Below are positions 39,639-49,113 of a stretch of 64,000 bases of DNA, one piece after another (positions within the stretch are counted from its first letter, which is position 1; the number at the start of each line of letters is the position of its first letter). The stretch comes from Leishmania mexicana MHOM/GT/2001/U1103 (taxonomy: Eukaryota > Euglenozoa > Kinetoplastea > Trypanosomatida > Trypanosomatidae). The position numbers were made by a program, and so were the translations under genes. Under the pieces are notes generated by a model. It was not told where the DNA came from. It did no database searches and saw only the letters and a program-made list of their open reading frames with translations. The DNA is taken from assembly GCF_000234665.1 (NCBI RefSeq), contig NC_018335.1, forward strand, positions 806,001-870,000. The letters are read 5' to 3'.

Positions 39639-40340
39639 TTATTCATCCGCCATGCGAGCCCACGTTCGCGCACGCATGTCCCGCGCCTCGTCCGCCGCAG
39701 CCGCCGCGCCGCGGCGCGGCACATCGTTGTGGATGACAGATGACACGTCAGAGAAGCGGATGGCATCCTGCGCCGCACCAGCTTGTGGGTAGTTGAAACG
39801 ATTGCGGTGAAACACCACACTACCGCTGTCATACGCCATTACTTTCATGTCACGGTCCTCGGAGTCCTTCATCGCGTTATGCACAACCTTCTGCACCTGG
39901 TCCGGCGAGACAGCAAGGTACGTGGCCAGTTTCTCCGTCGGGATGGACTCCATCGTGATGCAGATGGTCTCTAAGATGCTGGTGCGCACACGGGCCTCGA
40001 AGTGGAAGGACTCCGGCAGATGCTCCTTGACAGAGCTCCACTGCGTCCAGAAGCGCGCGAAGAGGCCGCAGCTGAGCAGGTTCTCAAGTCCGTAGATGTA
40101 GTTCAGCTCCTTCTCTACGCTGGGAGAGTCCTGGACGTGGCTGGGCACGAGGCACATGCATGCTGTGAAGTCGCTTGTCTGGAAGCGGGCCAAGGACTGC
40201 AGCAAGATGCCGAGCAGGAGAGACTTGTCCGGCTGGTCGCCCTCCATCGAGGAGGCCTTGAGGTAGCGGAGAAACATCGGCAGGTTGTACTTGCCCTCGC
40301 TCAGCAGCTGCGCCACCTGGGTACCGTCGTCGCAGGCCAT
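39639..40340 (-). CDS. EIF3K: Translation initiation factor eIF3 subunit k
   Basis: This 233-residue protein matches eIF3k (about 218 aa in animals) along its length. The N-terminal helical repeats include the KYNLPMFLRYLKAS equivalent, LLGILLQSLARFQTSDFTACMCLVPSHVQ parallels the LTNLPHTDFTLCKCMI segment, and LNYIYGLENLLSCGLFARFWTQW parallels the ILYLGDLLETCHFQAFWQ segment. A PCI/winged-helix part follows (RTSILETICITMESIPTEKLATYLAVS). The extra Ala/Arg-rich C-terminal about 25 residues are specific to this protein. It is a non-core eIF3 subunit, normally paired with eIF3l, acting at the small ribosomal subunit in the cytosol. The start is ATG 40340 (MACDDG), about 105 nt after a predicted acceptor. 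Confidence 0.9.
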   Translation of the reverse strand: MACDDGTQVAQLLSEGKYNLPMFLRYLKASSMEGDQPDKSLLLGILLQSLARFQTSDFTACMCLVPSHVQDSPSVEKELNYIYGLENLLSCGLFARFWTQWSSVKEHLPESFHFEARVRTSILETICITMESIPTEKLATYLAVSPDQVQKVVHNAMKDSEDRDMKVMAYDSGSVVFHRNRFNYPQAGAAQDAIRFSDVSSVIHNDVPRRGAAAAADEARDMRARTWARMADE

Positions 40341-40444
40341 TGCTTTGGCTTTTCTTTTTCCTGTTGGTTTAACGGGAGGAGGAGCGTGTGCGTGTGCACT
40401 GAAGGGGGCTGTAGTACGTAGTGGGTACGTGTGTACGAGCTTCT

Positions 40445-40508
40445 CTGCCAAGGAGAAGCGGGTGCGAGGGAGGGGGGAGGTTGGCGGAGAAGTAGGGAAG
40501 AAGAAGTG
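40445..40508 (-). promoter_or_regulatory. Predicted splice acceptor for eIF3k
   Basis: Plus-strand polypurine 40467-40508 forms the transcript's polypyrimidine tract, and the first AGs downstream are at 40446-40445 and 40444-40443. The 5'UTR would be about 105 nt. Confidence 0.4.
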
Positions 40509-40950
40509 GCAGTGGCCTCCATGGCAGCAGATGTGTGCTTGCACATCACCGACTGTTTCCATTTGCGTTCCTTTGCATGTGTGTGCGTGCGTCTGTGTTA
40601 GTTACTCGCAGCGCTTTTCAGCCCCGCCTGGTGCCCCATCGCGATGGGGGCGTCCGATGAGGTTCGCGTGTCCCTGTCTTTGTTTGTTGGTACTGCCGCC
40701 GTCGTCACCGTTTTCCCGATGTAGTAAAGCTGCCAATGAGGCTCCGCCAACACGTCTGACCCGTCTCACAGCAGCGGCCGTCCATCGGCAGCCGTAGCCA
40801 CTCCTCCGGCCAGCAAAGGGGGGGGGTAGGGAAGAGAGAAGGAAGACGTCGAGGTTACTGCATACACCTACAACAAGAAAACAAGGGGTATAAACGAAAG
40901 AAAACAGAAGTACGGCAGCCTACACGCACATCCTCGCACACAAGCTTACA

Positions 40951-40972
40951 TGTGTGTGTGTGTGTGTGTGTG
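40951..40972. repeat. TG microsatellite
   Basis: Eleven TG units in the intergenic region upstream of eIF3k. Confidence 0.85.
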
Positions 40973-41724
40973 AGGGATGAGGAGCCGAATGCTCCACTTA
41001 GACGAGCAAGAGGAGGAGGAGGGGAGGGAAGAGAAGATCTAGTGAAAAAAAAAGGATGCACCTTCGTAGCATCGCCAAGAAGAAGAGACGGAAACAGATG
41101 TCAAGTGTACAAGTGGAAGAAGCCAAAGAAGTAAACCATGATGGTAACGGATGCATTCGGGCGCGTGCGGGCGTGCGTGTCTCTCCCTGTGCAGTAACCA
41201 CTGCCGGCGGGACCGCTCATTGGGAAACACACACACGCACACACAAAGGAGGAGGAGGGGGAAATGACAGGGGCCGCAGTCTGGAAAGAGGAAGAGAGAG
41301 GATGTCCTTGCGCACGCACCGGGGCAGTTGGAGTGGTGGTGATGCCCGGGGTGTCGCCGTAGGTGCAGGAGGGGTGGAGAGTGCAGGAGAGAAAACACTA
41401 CTCATGAGCGAGACGCCCCTTTGCAGCTGAGGGAGGTGCAGAGGAGGCGAAGGAGGGTATGCTCCAGAGTAACAATGATAATCTGGAAAAAAGGGGGAGG
41501 CAGGCGTGGGCGACATAACAAGTAGCGCCAAGGAGAATCGAAACAGGAGGAATAGAAAACATGATCACTCGCCCACACAGGTCACAATGTCTGTATCCCT
41601 TCAGCGCTCGCTTAGCAAAGCCTGCCCTCTCACCCTCTCTTCGTTGGTCCACCGCCTCCCGCCGCGTGGGCCTTTTCGTGTATTCGCTACCCTCCCCCCA
41701 CTTTTGCTCATTGTTCCGTTTCTT

Positions 41725-43644
41725 TCACCACATGTCGACCGACTCACCATACAGCTGGCGCTGCGGCGGTTGTGCGTGCCGCAATTGCAGCCAGTCATCC
41801 ATGGAGCTGTCGAAGAGGTACGAGACAGGTTTATGCGGATGCGCACCACTGCCGATGCCAACAACGCTGATGTTACCGCTGCGGCTGCGGTTGCCGTCTT
41901 GATAAATTTGCGGGGCAGATGTGGTCATCGCGGGAATGGCATGCGAGTAAGTCATAGGCTTGCCGGAGCCACCGTCAGGCACCGCGTCACTGTGATCCAT
42001 CGGCAAAAGGGCACGAGAAGGGTAAAAGGAGTATGCAGTGTTCACGGGCGGCGATGCGTAGCCGACCGCCTCGGAGACGTGTACGTCAACAAGAGACGGC
42101 GGCACTGCCCGTCGTGGCGTCGCTTCGTGCAAGGCGTACTCGGCAGGAGAGTAGTGGACACTCGCATCAGCTTCGTACATTGCTCGGTAGAACGGCTGCT
42201 GCTGGTGGGAATGCCCTTTCTGAATGAATGTGTTCACCGGTAAGCGCGGGTAGTCGAATGCCCCTGCGGATGCCTCAGGTCTGCTGGCGCTGCCTTCGCT
42301 GCTAGACGAGGCCCACTGCGATGGCGGCAGGCGAGGGTAAAATGTGTGCAGGCCGAGGGGGTGAGAAGCGCCATAATTGCCCTCGGCCGCTACAGAGTCA
42401 TACGTTGCGGCATCCTCAACAGAGATGTTCACCATAGGGTCCTGAAAACGAGCGGTCGTACCCGCGGCGGCTAGTCCACGAAACTGGATCTCCTCGTCCT
42501 CCCACCGCGCCATGTCGACTGGGCCGCAGGGCCGGAGAGGGGACGGCACAGGGAGCGTCCGTGGCGCCCACTCATATGGGGGTACATAGTCGGTCACATC
42601 GCATGGCCCCAAGTCGCTATACGGCTCAAAAGGCGCTCGGTTAGGCATGGAGGAGGCCTCAGCCGTTGCACCTCCGCTTTCCACGCTGGTATTCGGCGCC
42701 AGCATCGCGGCTGGGACATCGCAGCTGGTGCTGCTCCCACTGCCGGCGCCGTCATCCAGGGCGTCCGCGCTCGGATACACGTTTGTCTCCATCCCAGGAA
42801 GGACTGCATTACTGCGTAAATCCGATGAGACGCTGCTGCTGCTGTGGTACATCTTCGGTTGCCTCGTCTGGTGCGAGTTGGTGGAGCTTGTTGTGCCAGC
42901 TGCTGTCAGGCCGTTAATAGGCAGCCCCGCTGTTGCTGTCTGCGAGTGAGATGCGCTGTGAAGGTGCCCGTGTGCGACTGAGTCACCGCTCTTCTCCTGC
43001 GACCGAGCCTCTGCGGCGGTTATGCTTCCGGAGCTGCCGTGCTTCTTCCCTTCCTCTCCGCCTTCCCTGCCCTTGTGCGCTTGTGCACTGCTACTACTGC
43101 TTCTAGTACTGCTGCTGCTTCTAGTACTGCACCTGTCTCGGTACTTTGCAGATTCCACGGCATCTACTGGAATAGATAGCGATTCGTCACTCCGCGAACT
43201 GCCCTCGGGGCGACGGCGGTACTGATGCTTGTTCGTGTGTCCTTTAGGCGTATCCCTGGAGGACTCTGACGGACCCGTTGCCCTGGATACTCTGGCTAAT
43301 GCCGCCGTGGTGCTGTCGTTATCCGCCTTGGCAGTGGCTTCGCGGTTGCCCTCCTTCTTTGAGCTCCATCTTAGACCATTCTCCGTTTCTCCGGGAGCAG
43401 CAGCAGCAGCTGAGTTCTTTTGCACATTCTCTAAAGGTCTCGGTATCGCCGACAGCGGCGCGGCATCCTCGCGGCTAGTGGATGGGAGGGAATTTGCAGC
43501 TTGGACGGAGCTGTAGAGGTTCTGTGCTGCAAGTCTCTGCTCAGCTGCAGTCCGACGTTCCATTTCCGTCTCACGCGCCGCCGCCTCCACAAGCGTGGGG
43601 CGCACCTTCGACCTTTTCGCCCTTTTGCAGTTCACGCAGCCCAT
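41725..43644 (-). CDS. Unknown protein with dual-acylation-type N-terminus (MGCVNC)
   Basis: This 639-residue protein begins MGCVNCKRAKRSKVR. Gly2 fits N-myristoylation, although Cys at position 6 is less favourable than Ser or Thr. Cys3 and Cys6 are candidate palmitoylation sites next to a basic cluster. This pattern anchors proteins to the plasma or flagellar membrane in trypanosomatids. Residues about 20-370 are low-complexity, rich in Ser/Thr/Ala with a run of STRSSSSS type. The C-terminal half has Tyr/Pro-rich segments (CDVTDYVPPYEWAPRTLPVP, GLHTFYPRLPPSQW) that look conserved in character but match no family I know. The chosen start at 43644 is decisive: 40 upstream in-frame residues would hide the Gly2. 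Function is not assigned. Confidence 0.72.
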   Translation of the reverse strand: MGCVNCKRAKRSKVRPTLVEAAARETEMERRTAAEQRLAAQNLYSSVQAANSLPSTSREDAAPLSAIPRPLENVQKNSAAAAAPGETENGLRWSSKKEGNREATAKADNDSTTAALARVSRATGPSESSRDTPKGHTNKHQYRRRPEGSSRSDESLSIPVDAVESAKYRDRCSTRSSSSTRSSSSSAQAHKGREGGEEGKKHGSSGSITAAEARSQEKSGDSVAHGHLHSASHSQTATAGLPINGLTAAGTTSSTNSHQTRQPKMYHSSSSVSSDLRSNAVLPGMETNVYPSADALDDGAGSGSSTSCDVPAAMLAPNTSVESGGATAEASSMPNRAPFEPYSDLGPCDVTDYVPPYEWAPRTLPVPSPLRPCGPVDMARWEDEEIQFRGLAAAGTTARFQDPMVNISVEDAATYDSVAAEGNYGASHPLGLHTFYPRLPPSQWASSSSEGSASRPEASAGAFDYPRLPVNTFIQKGHSHQQQPFYRAMYEADASVHYSPAEYALHEATPRRAVPPSLVDVHVSEAVGYASPPVNTAYSFYPSRALLPMDHSDAVPDGGSGKPMTYSHAIPAMTTSAPQIYQDGNRSRSGNISVVGIGSGAHPHKPVSYLFDSSMDDWLQLRHAQPPQRQLYGESVDMW

Positions 43645-44677
43645 TGTCTGTGCTGCGCCTGGTGGTGCTGCTGCGCTTGTTGCTCGAGGAGAATCGTCTG
43701 GTAGAACGGGTGCGCAGAAGGAGAGGTGAAAGGTGTGCGCTGTTGCTGCTGCAGAGCGGCGCACTTGAAGCGGACGAGGCCCACGATGGAGACTGAAAAC
43801 GGAAGCCTTCCTTCTGAAGGGGTGATGCGGTGTCCGTTCAGATTCGATCTACACGGGCAAACAACGCAAGTGGTGCACGTGAAGCGGGCCAAACCACGTA
43901 GGAAGAAGTGCGTGGCGGCGTTCGCAAAGGCGGTGACGCTGCTGTGTGTGCACGAGTGTCCGTGTCTCAAGGATGCGCCGTTGTTACGGCCCACTGGTGC
44001 AAGTGGAAAAAAAGGGGGAGAGCAGTACTCACGCGTGAAGAAAAACGAATAAAAGGCGGTGGCTTGTTTTTCTTCCAAAAGGTTTTGGCAGTCATCAGGC
44101 CGAGGGGCAGCATGCTCGATGTGGCGCTCAACTTGCACGTTGCAGCGCCGCTAAAGACGACGTCTCAGACGCCAGCACGACAAATGCGCCTCCTGTGTCC
44201 CTTATTCCGTACTGCGCGCAATGGTGGGAGGGAAGTGATGGGGTGCGGTAACTCAGCCGCGCTCCTGCCCATCCCCCTCGCCCCTCACTCGATGCGCGAG
44301 CATACCCGTGCACATGCACGTACGCGCTGCAAAAAGAAAGCGCAGAAACAGCTGCTAGTCGACGTCCACCGACTGTCTTGATGCTTTTCCGTTCCCTCTC
44401 CAGTTACGTCTATGGTGGTCAACTGACCCCACAACACACAGTGGTAGAGCGGCTGCCGCCTCGACGGGAGCGCACACACACACGTACTCAGGTGCATACG
44501 CGACGGATGTGTCAGCGCTGCTGCTGCTTATCCTTTTCGTTTCCTCAGCTGAAGGAGAGAGGGGCAGTGGATGAGCGCAGGTCATTTATATGGCCGTGCC
44601 GCCTTCCCTTCTCTGCCTGCACACAGGCACACGCACACCTGCGCCGCTGATGCGGCGCAGCGGTTCCTCTCCAGGGG
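43645..44677. other. Intergenic region downstream of Snu114
   Basis: Contains a purine-rich stretch at about 43703-43725 that may serve splicing of the MGCVNC gene, and the 3'UTR of Snu114. No gene was seen. Confidence 0.55.
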
Positions 44678-47600
44678 CTAGAGGTCCGTCAGCATATTCT
44701 GCGGCAGACCTTTGCGAAAACGCGTCTTGAGCACAAAGTCGCGCGCCAGTTGATGACCCCTTGCCGGTTCCAGCGGGCCAACGTGGATGTTGGCGTCGAA
44801 CGGGTCGCCGGGAACGACGTCCCACTGATGAAACCGGAAGAGCGGAAACGCCTGCCCGTGCGTGAGCATGCGTATCTGCGTCTCCAGCCCAAAGCTGTCC
44901 ATGGCAGGTACCAACGCACGTGCTCGGATAAGGGTAGTGGCGGCGATAGGCTCTTCGCCGAGCATCGCGCCACGTCGCTGCTGCAGGATGTCGCCGAGCT
45001 GTAAGACGCACTCGGGTGCGCACAAAATCTCAACAGCCATCACCGGCTCCATCAGCCGAGGGCGGGCACCGAACAGAGAGTGGCGGAGTGCCGTGCGCGC
45101 GTTCGAGAGGACGACAGCGTCGCGGGTTGACGCGTCAATGTCGGCAAAGATAAGCTTTGCGGCCACGCCGCGGACCATCTCACCCACCAAAGGCCCAGCT
45201 GCCATGGTGGAACGGAAGGCCGAGGCGATAGCACGCTGGTGGGCGACTTTGAGAGGGTGATGGGCCTCCTCTTCCAGGGTGTCGTCAATGAGAATGTTGG
45301 GGCCCTTCGTGCCGTCCGGCCCAGCAGCTAGCACGTGCTGCGCGTCGAGCGCGTCAAAGCCGTAGTCACGTCGCAATACCGTCCACAGCTTGCGCGGCTG
45401 ACGGTCTTCGTTGAGCTCCGTCGAGAAGAGGCGCAGCTGCTCGTACTCGATTGCTTGCGTAAAGGCGCGTGGCAGTGCCCCGCTTACGAAGCCGAGGGAG
45501 TTGTTGCGCGTTCCCGTCATGGCCAGCAGGCCCTCCGCGTCCTGCACCGTCTCCGCGAACGTCACGAACGGCTGCGAAATGCCGACCGGCACGCTAGGGC
45601 ACAGACCATGGCGAAGCTCGTGCAGCGCTGTGTCCAGCTGCAGCTCCCCAAAGCCGCTGATCGTGTACTCGCCAGTTTCCTCTTTGTGTACGTCGAGACC
45701 AGGGGAGGTGCGAAGCAGCACGCCGAGACCGTCCTGGACACTGCCGGCTTTCGCCGGGTCGCGCACCTCCATCGAGACGTGCAGCAGTGGCTGCGGGAAC
45801 CCCAACGACCGCACCTTGATAGGCACAACCCACTCTGAAGTGATGCCGCAAGCTTCAGGTGGAGAGGGAGCGCCTTCGTCTTCGGCCAACACGGCTGCCG
45901 CCGCGGCGCCGCCCACCAGAACGATGTGCGACCCCGATCGCGCCGGCAAACCCGTCGCGTATACCGTCTGCCCCGCGGTGGCTCGTTGCACCGGCACAAA
46001 GCCATCTTCCACAGTACGCAGGTACAGGCCCTGTACCTCTACCTCGTAGTACGGGTCCGCGTCACTGCTGAACTCGTCGAAGGCGATTAGCCGGGGCCTC
46101 GACTGGCCACCGTTGCAGCTACTCGACACCCATGCGCCCTTGCTCTTGCTGCTGCTGTTTACACGCAGAGTGCCGTGCGTAACGCGCACGACGGCTGCAA
46201 GGGTATCCTTGGCATCGAAGACACGCTGGAGAGAGGCGACAGCGATGACAAGGTCGTCGGCCCCCGCTGTAGCGGCGCCATCCTCCTTCCCCTCAGCGGT
46301 GGCAGCCGCAGCGTCTCTCATCATGGAGCACAACGCACTTGCGCCGTACTTCTCGGAGAGCCACTGCGAACGAACCGGAGGTGCCGGCAACACGCTGAGA
46401 ATTGCATCCAAGGTCTCGCTGGTAGGGGCGCCGCAGAAGTAGCGCATTGCCTCCTGCAGGGCAGAGAGCGGCGAGCGGGGCAGCTTGGCGAGGTCAGGCG
46501 AGAGGGTCTGCGCTGCCTCGCCCGTCACAGAATGCGCGACGATTTTGTAGAGTGGTTCCAGCACGAACTGCACAAAACTGGGGCGCTGGCGGAAGTTAAC
46601 GATCTTCTTGAATTCCTTCTTTTCATATGTCATTTGCCCCCACAGCTTTGTCGCGAGCGCAGCGGCGTTGATGCTGGGGTACGCCGCCGCGTACTTCATC
46701 GCGAAGGTCTCCAGTGAAAAGCAGAGGCCAAGTTTGACAGAGGAGAAGCACACCGTGCCACGCTCAGGAGATACAAGGAAGGCGTCATACGTGGTGCCAC
46801 AGCTCGCGATGACGTTGTTGACGGCATCCACGACCATACGCAACTTGCGGTACGCGTCGAGCGGTGGGAGCTTGATGTCGATCATGAGACGGTCCACCTT
46901 GGTAATGACGAGGACAATCGGCAACTGCTCGTTCACAATGGCGTGGCGCAGCAGCCGCTCACTGTGGTCGCTCAACGACTCGGCCGCGTCGACGCAGAAG
47001 AGAACGGCGTCCGCAAGACGCATGCCGGATGCGGTCTCACCAATCAGATCCGGATGACCCGGCGTGTCGATGACCGTGATTTGCCGAGAAGTCGGCTGCA
47101 GCACGGCGCCCCCTGTGATGGTGGTCAGCACGTGGCTCTTCAATGTCATCTCGCGATCAACCTCGTCCTGTCGCTTGTGGTACGAACGCTCGTGTAGCAG
47201 CAGCTCGACCAGCGACGTCTTGCCATGGTGGAGGGAACCAGCAACCACGGCGTTCCGCATGCGGTCGGGAAGGGTGGAGAGAACGTCTAGGTAGCTCTGC
47301 GAAGCCGACGCGTCGTGGGGCCGTTGGCGACGACGATCGCCGTCCAGCAGCAGCTGTGAAGAGGGCGCTGTGCCTTCCCGCCCGGCATAGCGGTTCTCCA
47401 GCAAGAACTGCGCTTCATTGCTCCAGCCCACGGCTCGGCGCCCGTACGGCTGCAGCTCGCTCTGGTCCACCAGTGGCTCGTGCAGCGCCTGCGTGCCTTC
47501 CTCACCAATGACAAGTTCGACATCGTCACTGAAGTCGGAGTGGCTCTCCGAATCACTGCTGTCGAGAGGTCGACCGTGAGCATCCTCCTCGGCACCTCGC

Positions 47601-47728
47601 GACCTGGACGTGGAGCTGCCTCGCGACTCCTGAACAGAGCGCCATTCGGTTCTGCCTTCTTCACCCCTCCTACCATCGCCGTTGCTGGCGCTGGTGCGGT
47701 TTCCATACTCGTCGTAGCCAAAGTCCAT
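44678..47728 (-). CDS. EFTUD2: U5 snRNP GTPase Snu114/EFTUD2 (116-kDa component)
   Basis: This 1016-residue EF-2-like GTPase begins MDFGYDEYGN, like the family, and has the Snu114-specific acidic N-terminal tail ending VIGEEGTQALHEPLVDQSEL. G-domain motifs are G1 GSLHHGKT (164-171), G3 DTPGH (221-225) and a G4 at 276-279 that reads TKVD instead of NKxD. LPPLDAYRKLRMVVDAVN after G4 is typical of Snu114. EF-2-type domains II-V follow, and the C-terminus HGQAFPLFRFHQWDVVPGDP and LKTRFRKGLPQ matches EFTUD2 closely. Switch I is shorter than in human and lacks the usual GIKST context. It works with Prp8 and Brr2 in spliceosome activation; in trypanosomatids mainly in trans-splicing. The start at 47728 lies 34 nt after a predicted acceptor. 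Confidence 0.92.
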   Translation of the reverse strand: MDFGYDEYGNRTSASNGDGRRGEEGRTEWRSVQESRGSSTSRSRGAEEDAHGRPLDSSDSESHSDFSDDVELVIGEEGTQALHEPLVDQSELQPYGRRAVGWSNEAQFLLENRYAGREGTAPSSQLLLDGDRRRQRPHDASASQSYLDVLSTLPDRMRNAVVAGSLHHGKTSLVELLLHERSYHKRQDEVDREMTLKSHVLTTITGGAVLQPTSRQITVIDTPGHPDLIGETASGMRLADAVLFCVDAAESLSDHSERLLRHAIVNEQLPIVLVITKVDRLMIDIKLPPLDAYRKLRMVVDAVNNVIASCGTTYDAFLVSPERGTVCFSSVKLGLCFSLETFAMKYAAAYPSINAAALATKLWGQMTYEKKEFKKIVNFRQRPSFVQFVLEPLYKIVAHSVTGEAAQTLSPDLAKLPRSPLSALQEAMRYFCGAPTSETLDAILSVLPAPPVRSQWLSEKYGASALCSMMRDAAAATAEGKEDGAATAGADDLVIAVASLQRVFDAKDTLAAVVRVTHGTLRVNSSSKSKGAWVSSSCNGGQSRPRLIAFDEFSSDADPYYEVEVQGLYLRTVEDGFVPVQRATAGQTVYATGLPARSGSHIVLVGGAAAAAVLAEDEGAPSPPEACGITSEWVVPIKVRSLGFPQPLLHVSMEVRDPAKAGSVQDGLGVLLRTSPGLDVHKEETGEYTISGFGELQLDTALHELRHGLCPSVPVGISQPFVTFAETVQDAEGLLAMTGTRNNSLGFVSGALPRAFTQAIEYEQLRLFSTELNEDRQPRKLWTVLRRDYGFDALDAQHVLAAGPDGTKGPNILIDDTLEEEAHHPLKVAHQRAIASAFRSTMAAGPLVGEMVRGVAAKLIFADIDASTRDAVVLSNARTALRHSLFGARPRLMEPVMAVEILCAPECVLQLGDILQQRRGAMLGEEPIAATTLIRARALVPAMDSFGLETQIRMLTHGQAFPLFRFHQWDVVPGDPFDANIHVGPLEPARGHQLARDFVLKTRFRKGLPQNMLTDL

Positions 47729-48492
47729 TGATGTGTCCCCTCTCTCTCGCTCTGTCCACTTGCTGTATGCGCAGGAAGGAGGAGAGGGACGACACAGAAA
47801 GCAGAGTATCGGGAGGGGGAGGAGGTGGGGGTAGAAGTAATGGGAGCAGTGGAGGGACGCAGACAAAAATTCGACAGACGCACTCGAGCAAGCTCAACAA
47901 ATCGCAGCTTGTCGGAGGGAAAACGCGCGTGCGTCGGTGACGCGTATCGGGGGAGGGGGGGCGTGCCCAGTGGCTTGAGAAATCGCTCCCGTGGAAACGA
48001 GAAAGATCGTGAGGAACGATCGCCTACCTCATGGAACTATGAGGACACGACGGCACATGCGCAAGGCGTGCACCACTAACCCCTTTCCCCCCACACAGAA
48101 ACGGCTGAGGGGTCTCCCAGCTGACCTCAGAACTGTTCATGCACGCCCTTCTGCTATAGTTTTTCTTTCTGTAATTGTGAACACCAGAAGGACTGCAACC
48201 AACATAAAGATACACATAAGGGAGCGACTGCGGCGGTTGGGGGCGTGTGTGAGAGCCAGGCTGCAACTCTTGCCACGGTAACTGCGCCACAGGAGAGAAC
48301 CGTTGTGAGCTGCGTGTCACTGCGTTTACAGCCTGATCGCACCCGCTGGGCACACCGACAACGACCAACACACACACACATGCAGAAAGAAGAAGAGGCG
48401 CCTCCTCGGTGGAGAAGGTGGCCTCGTCCTCGCCAATTTGCCCTCACCCTGAGCAGATGGCGCTCCCACCAGCAGTCCCGAAAGCCACACGC
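47729..48492. other. Intergenic region between the LYR protein gene and Snu114
   Basis: Splice signals for Snu114 are at its low end. The rest is unremarkable UTR-type sequence. No gene was seen. Confidence 0.6.
47763..47843 (-). promoter_or_regulatory. Predicted splice acceptor for Snu114
   Basis: Two plus-strand polypurine stretches (47772-47789, 47810-47843) are followed in the transcript by the first AG at 47764-47763. There is no AG in between. The 5'UTR would be 34 nt. Confidence 0.5.
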
Positions 48493-49113
48493 TCAGCTGT
48501 GCCGCTCGTAACGCAGTGAGCCCTCTGGATTCCGAAGCGACGGCGCGGGCGTATTCGGGGAGTTGTAAAACGTTGCCAACACGCGCTGTTCCAGCGATAT
48601 TTGATGCTGGCGCTGCTCTAGCGAGTTGCGAATCTGCTGTTCGCGCACCTCCTTCAACTGCTCCGGCGACTCCGCCTCCAGACGCATGGCCATGTAGTTC
48701 ACCATCTGCGCAATATCAGGGCGGCTCGTCTCCAGCCTCTCCGTGTGCAGGAACACAATGAGAAGAAGCGAAAATCCGCATATGAGAAACACGGCCAGGT
48801 AAGACTGCGTCTCTGGTCGGAAGTTGTACTCCGTTCTCCGCACTTCCCAGTCAAGGCATGAGACCAGCCCTAGCCGATTGATGTACAGGGTTCGCGACAG
48901 CCGATCATCCTCCAACACCGCCAAGTCCTTGTGTGCTTGATTAATGAGTTCGCGCTGCGCGGAGACGCTTGTAATGTTGCGGTTGCGGCGGAAGCCGGAG
49001 CGGATTTGCTGCAGCAGCAGCATTCGGATGGTCACATTGGGGATCCGGTTCGTCGCCTTCAGGTACCGGCGATACAGGAGGGCAACTGCATCACTCGGAA
49101 CGAGAGCGGACAT
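48493..49113 (-). CDS. LYR-motif protein with a transmembrane helix
   Basis: In this 206-residue protein residues 8-95 resemble a Complex1_LYR domain: LYR at 13-15 followed by a basic helix (LYRRYLKATNRIPN), then IRSGFRRNRN (37-46) like the R-x-x-F-(R/K)-x-N pattern, and a third helix ending near TEYNFRP. LYR proteins are small mitochondrial factors that bind acyl carrier protein and help assemble respiratory complexes or deliver Fe-S clusters. Unusually, a strong hydrophobic helix follows at 105-123 (YLAVFLICGFSLLLIVFL), then a Gln/Glu-rich helix (about 145-185). The start at ATG 49113 lies about 22 nt after a predicted acceptor; the 53-residue upstream frame was excluded. A mitochondrial inner-membrane location is inferred. 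Confidence 0.7.
   Translation of the reverse strand: MSALVPSDAVALLYRRYLKATNRIPNVTIRMLLLQQIRSGFRRNRNITSVSAQRELINQAHKDLAVLEDDRLSRTLYINRLGLVSCLDWEVRRTEYNFRPETQSYLAVFLICGFSLLLIVFLHTERLETSRPDIAQMVNYMAMRLEAESPEQLKEVREQQIRNSLEQRQHQISLEQRVLATFYNSPNTPAPSLRNPEGSLRYERHS

Larger units (their letters stand above)
40341..41724. other. Intergenic region upstream of eIF3k
   Basis: Contains the eIF3k splice signals, a TG microsatellite (40951-40972) and polypurine stretches (41008-41060, 41248-41305). No gene was seen. Confidence 0.6.
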
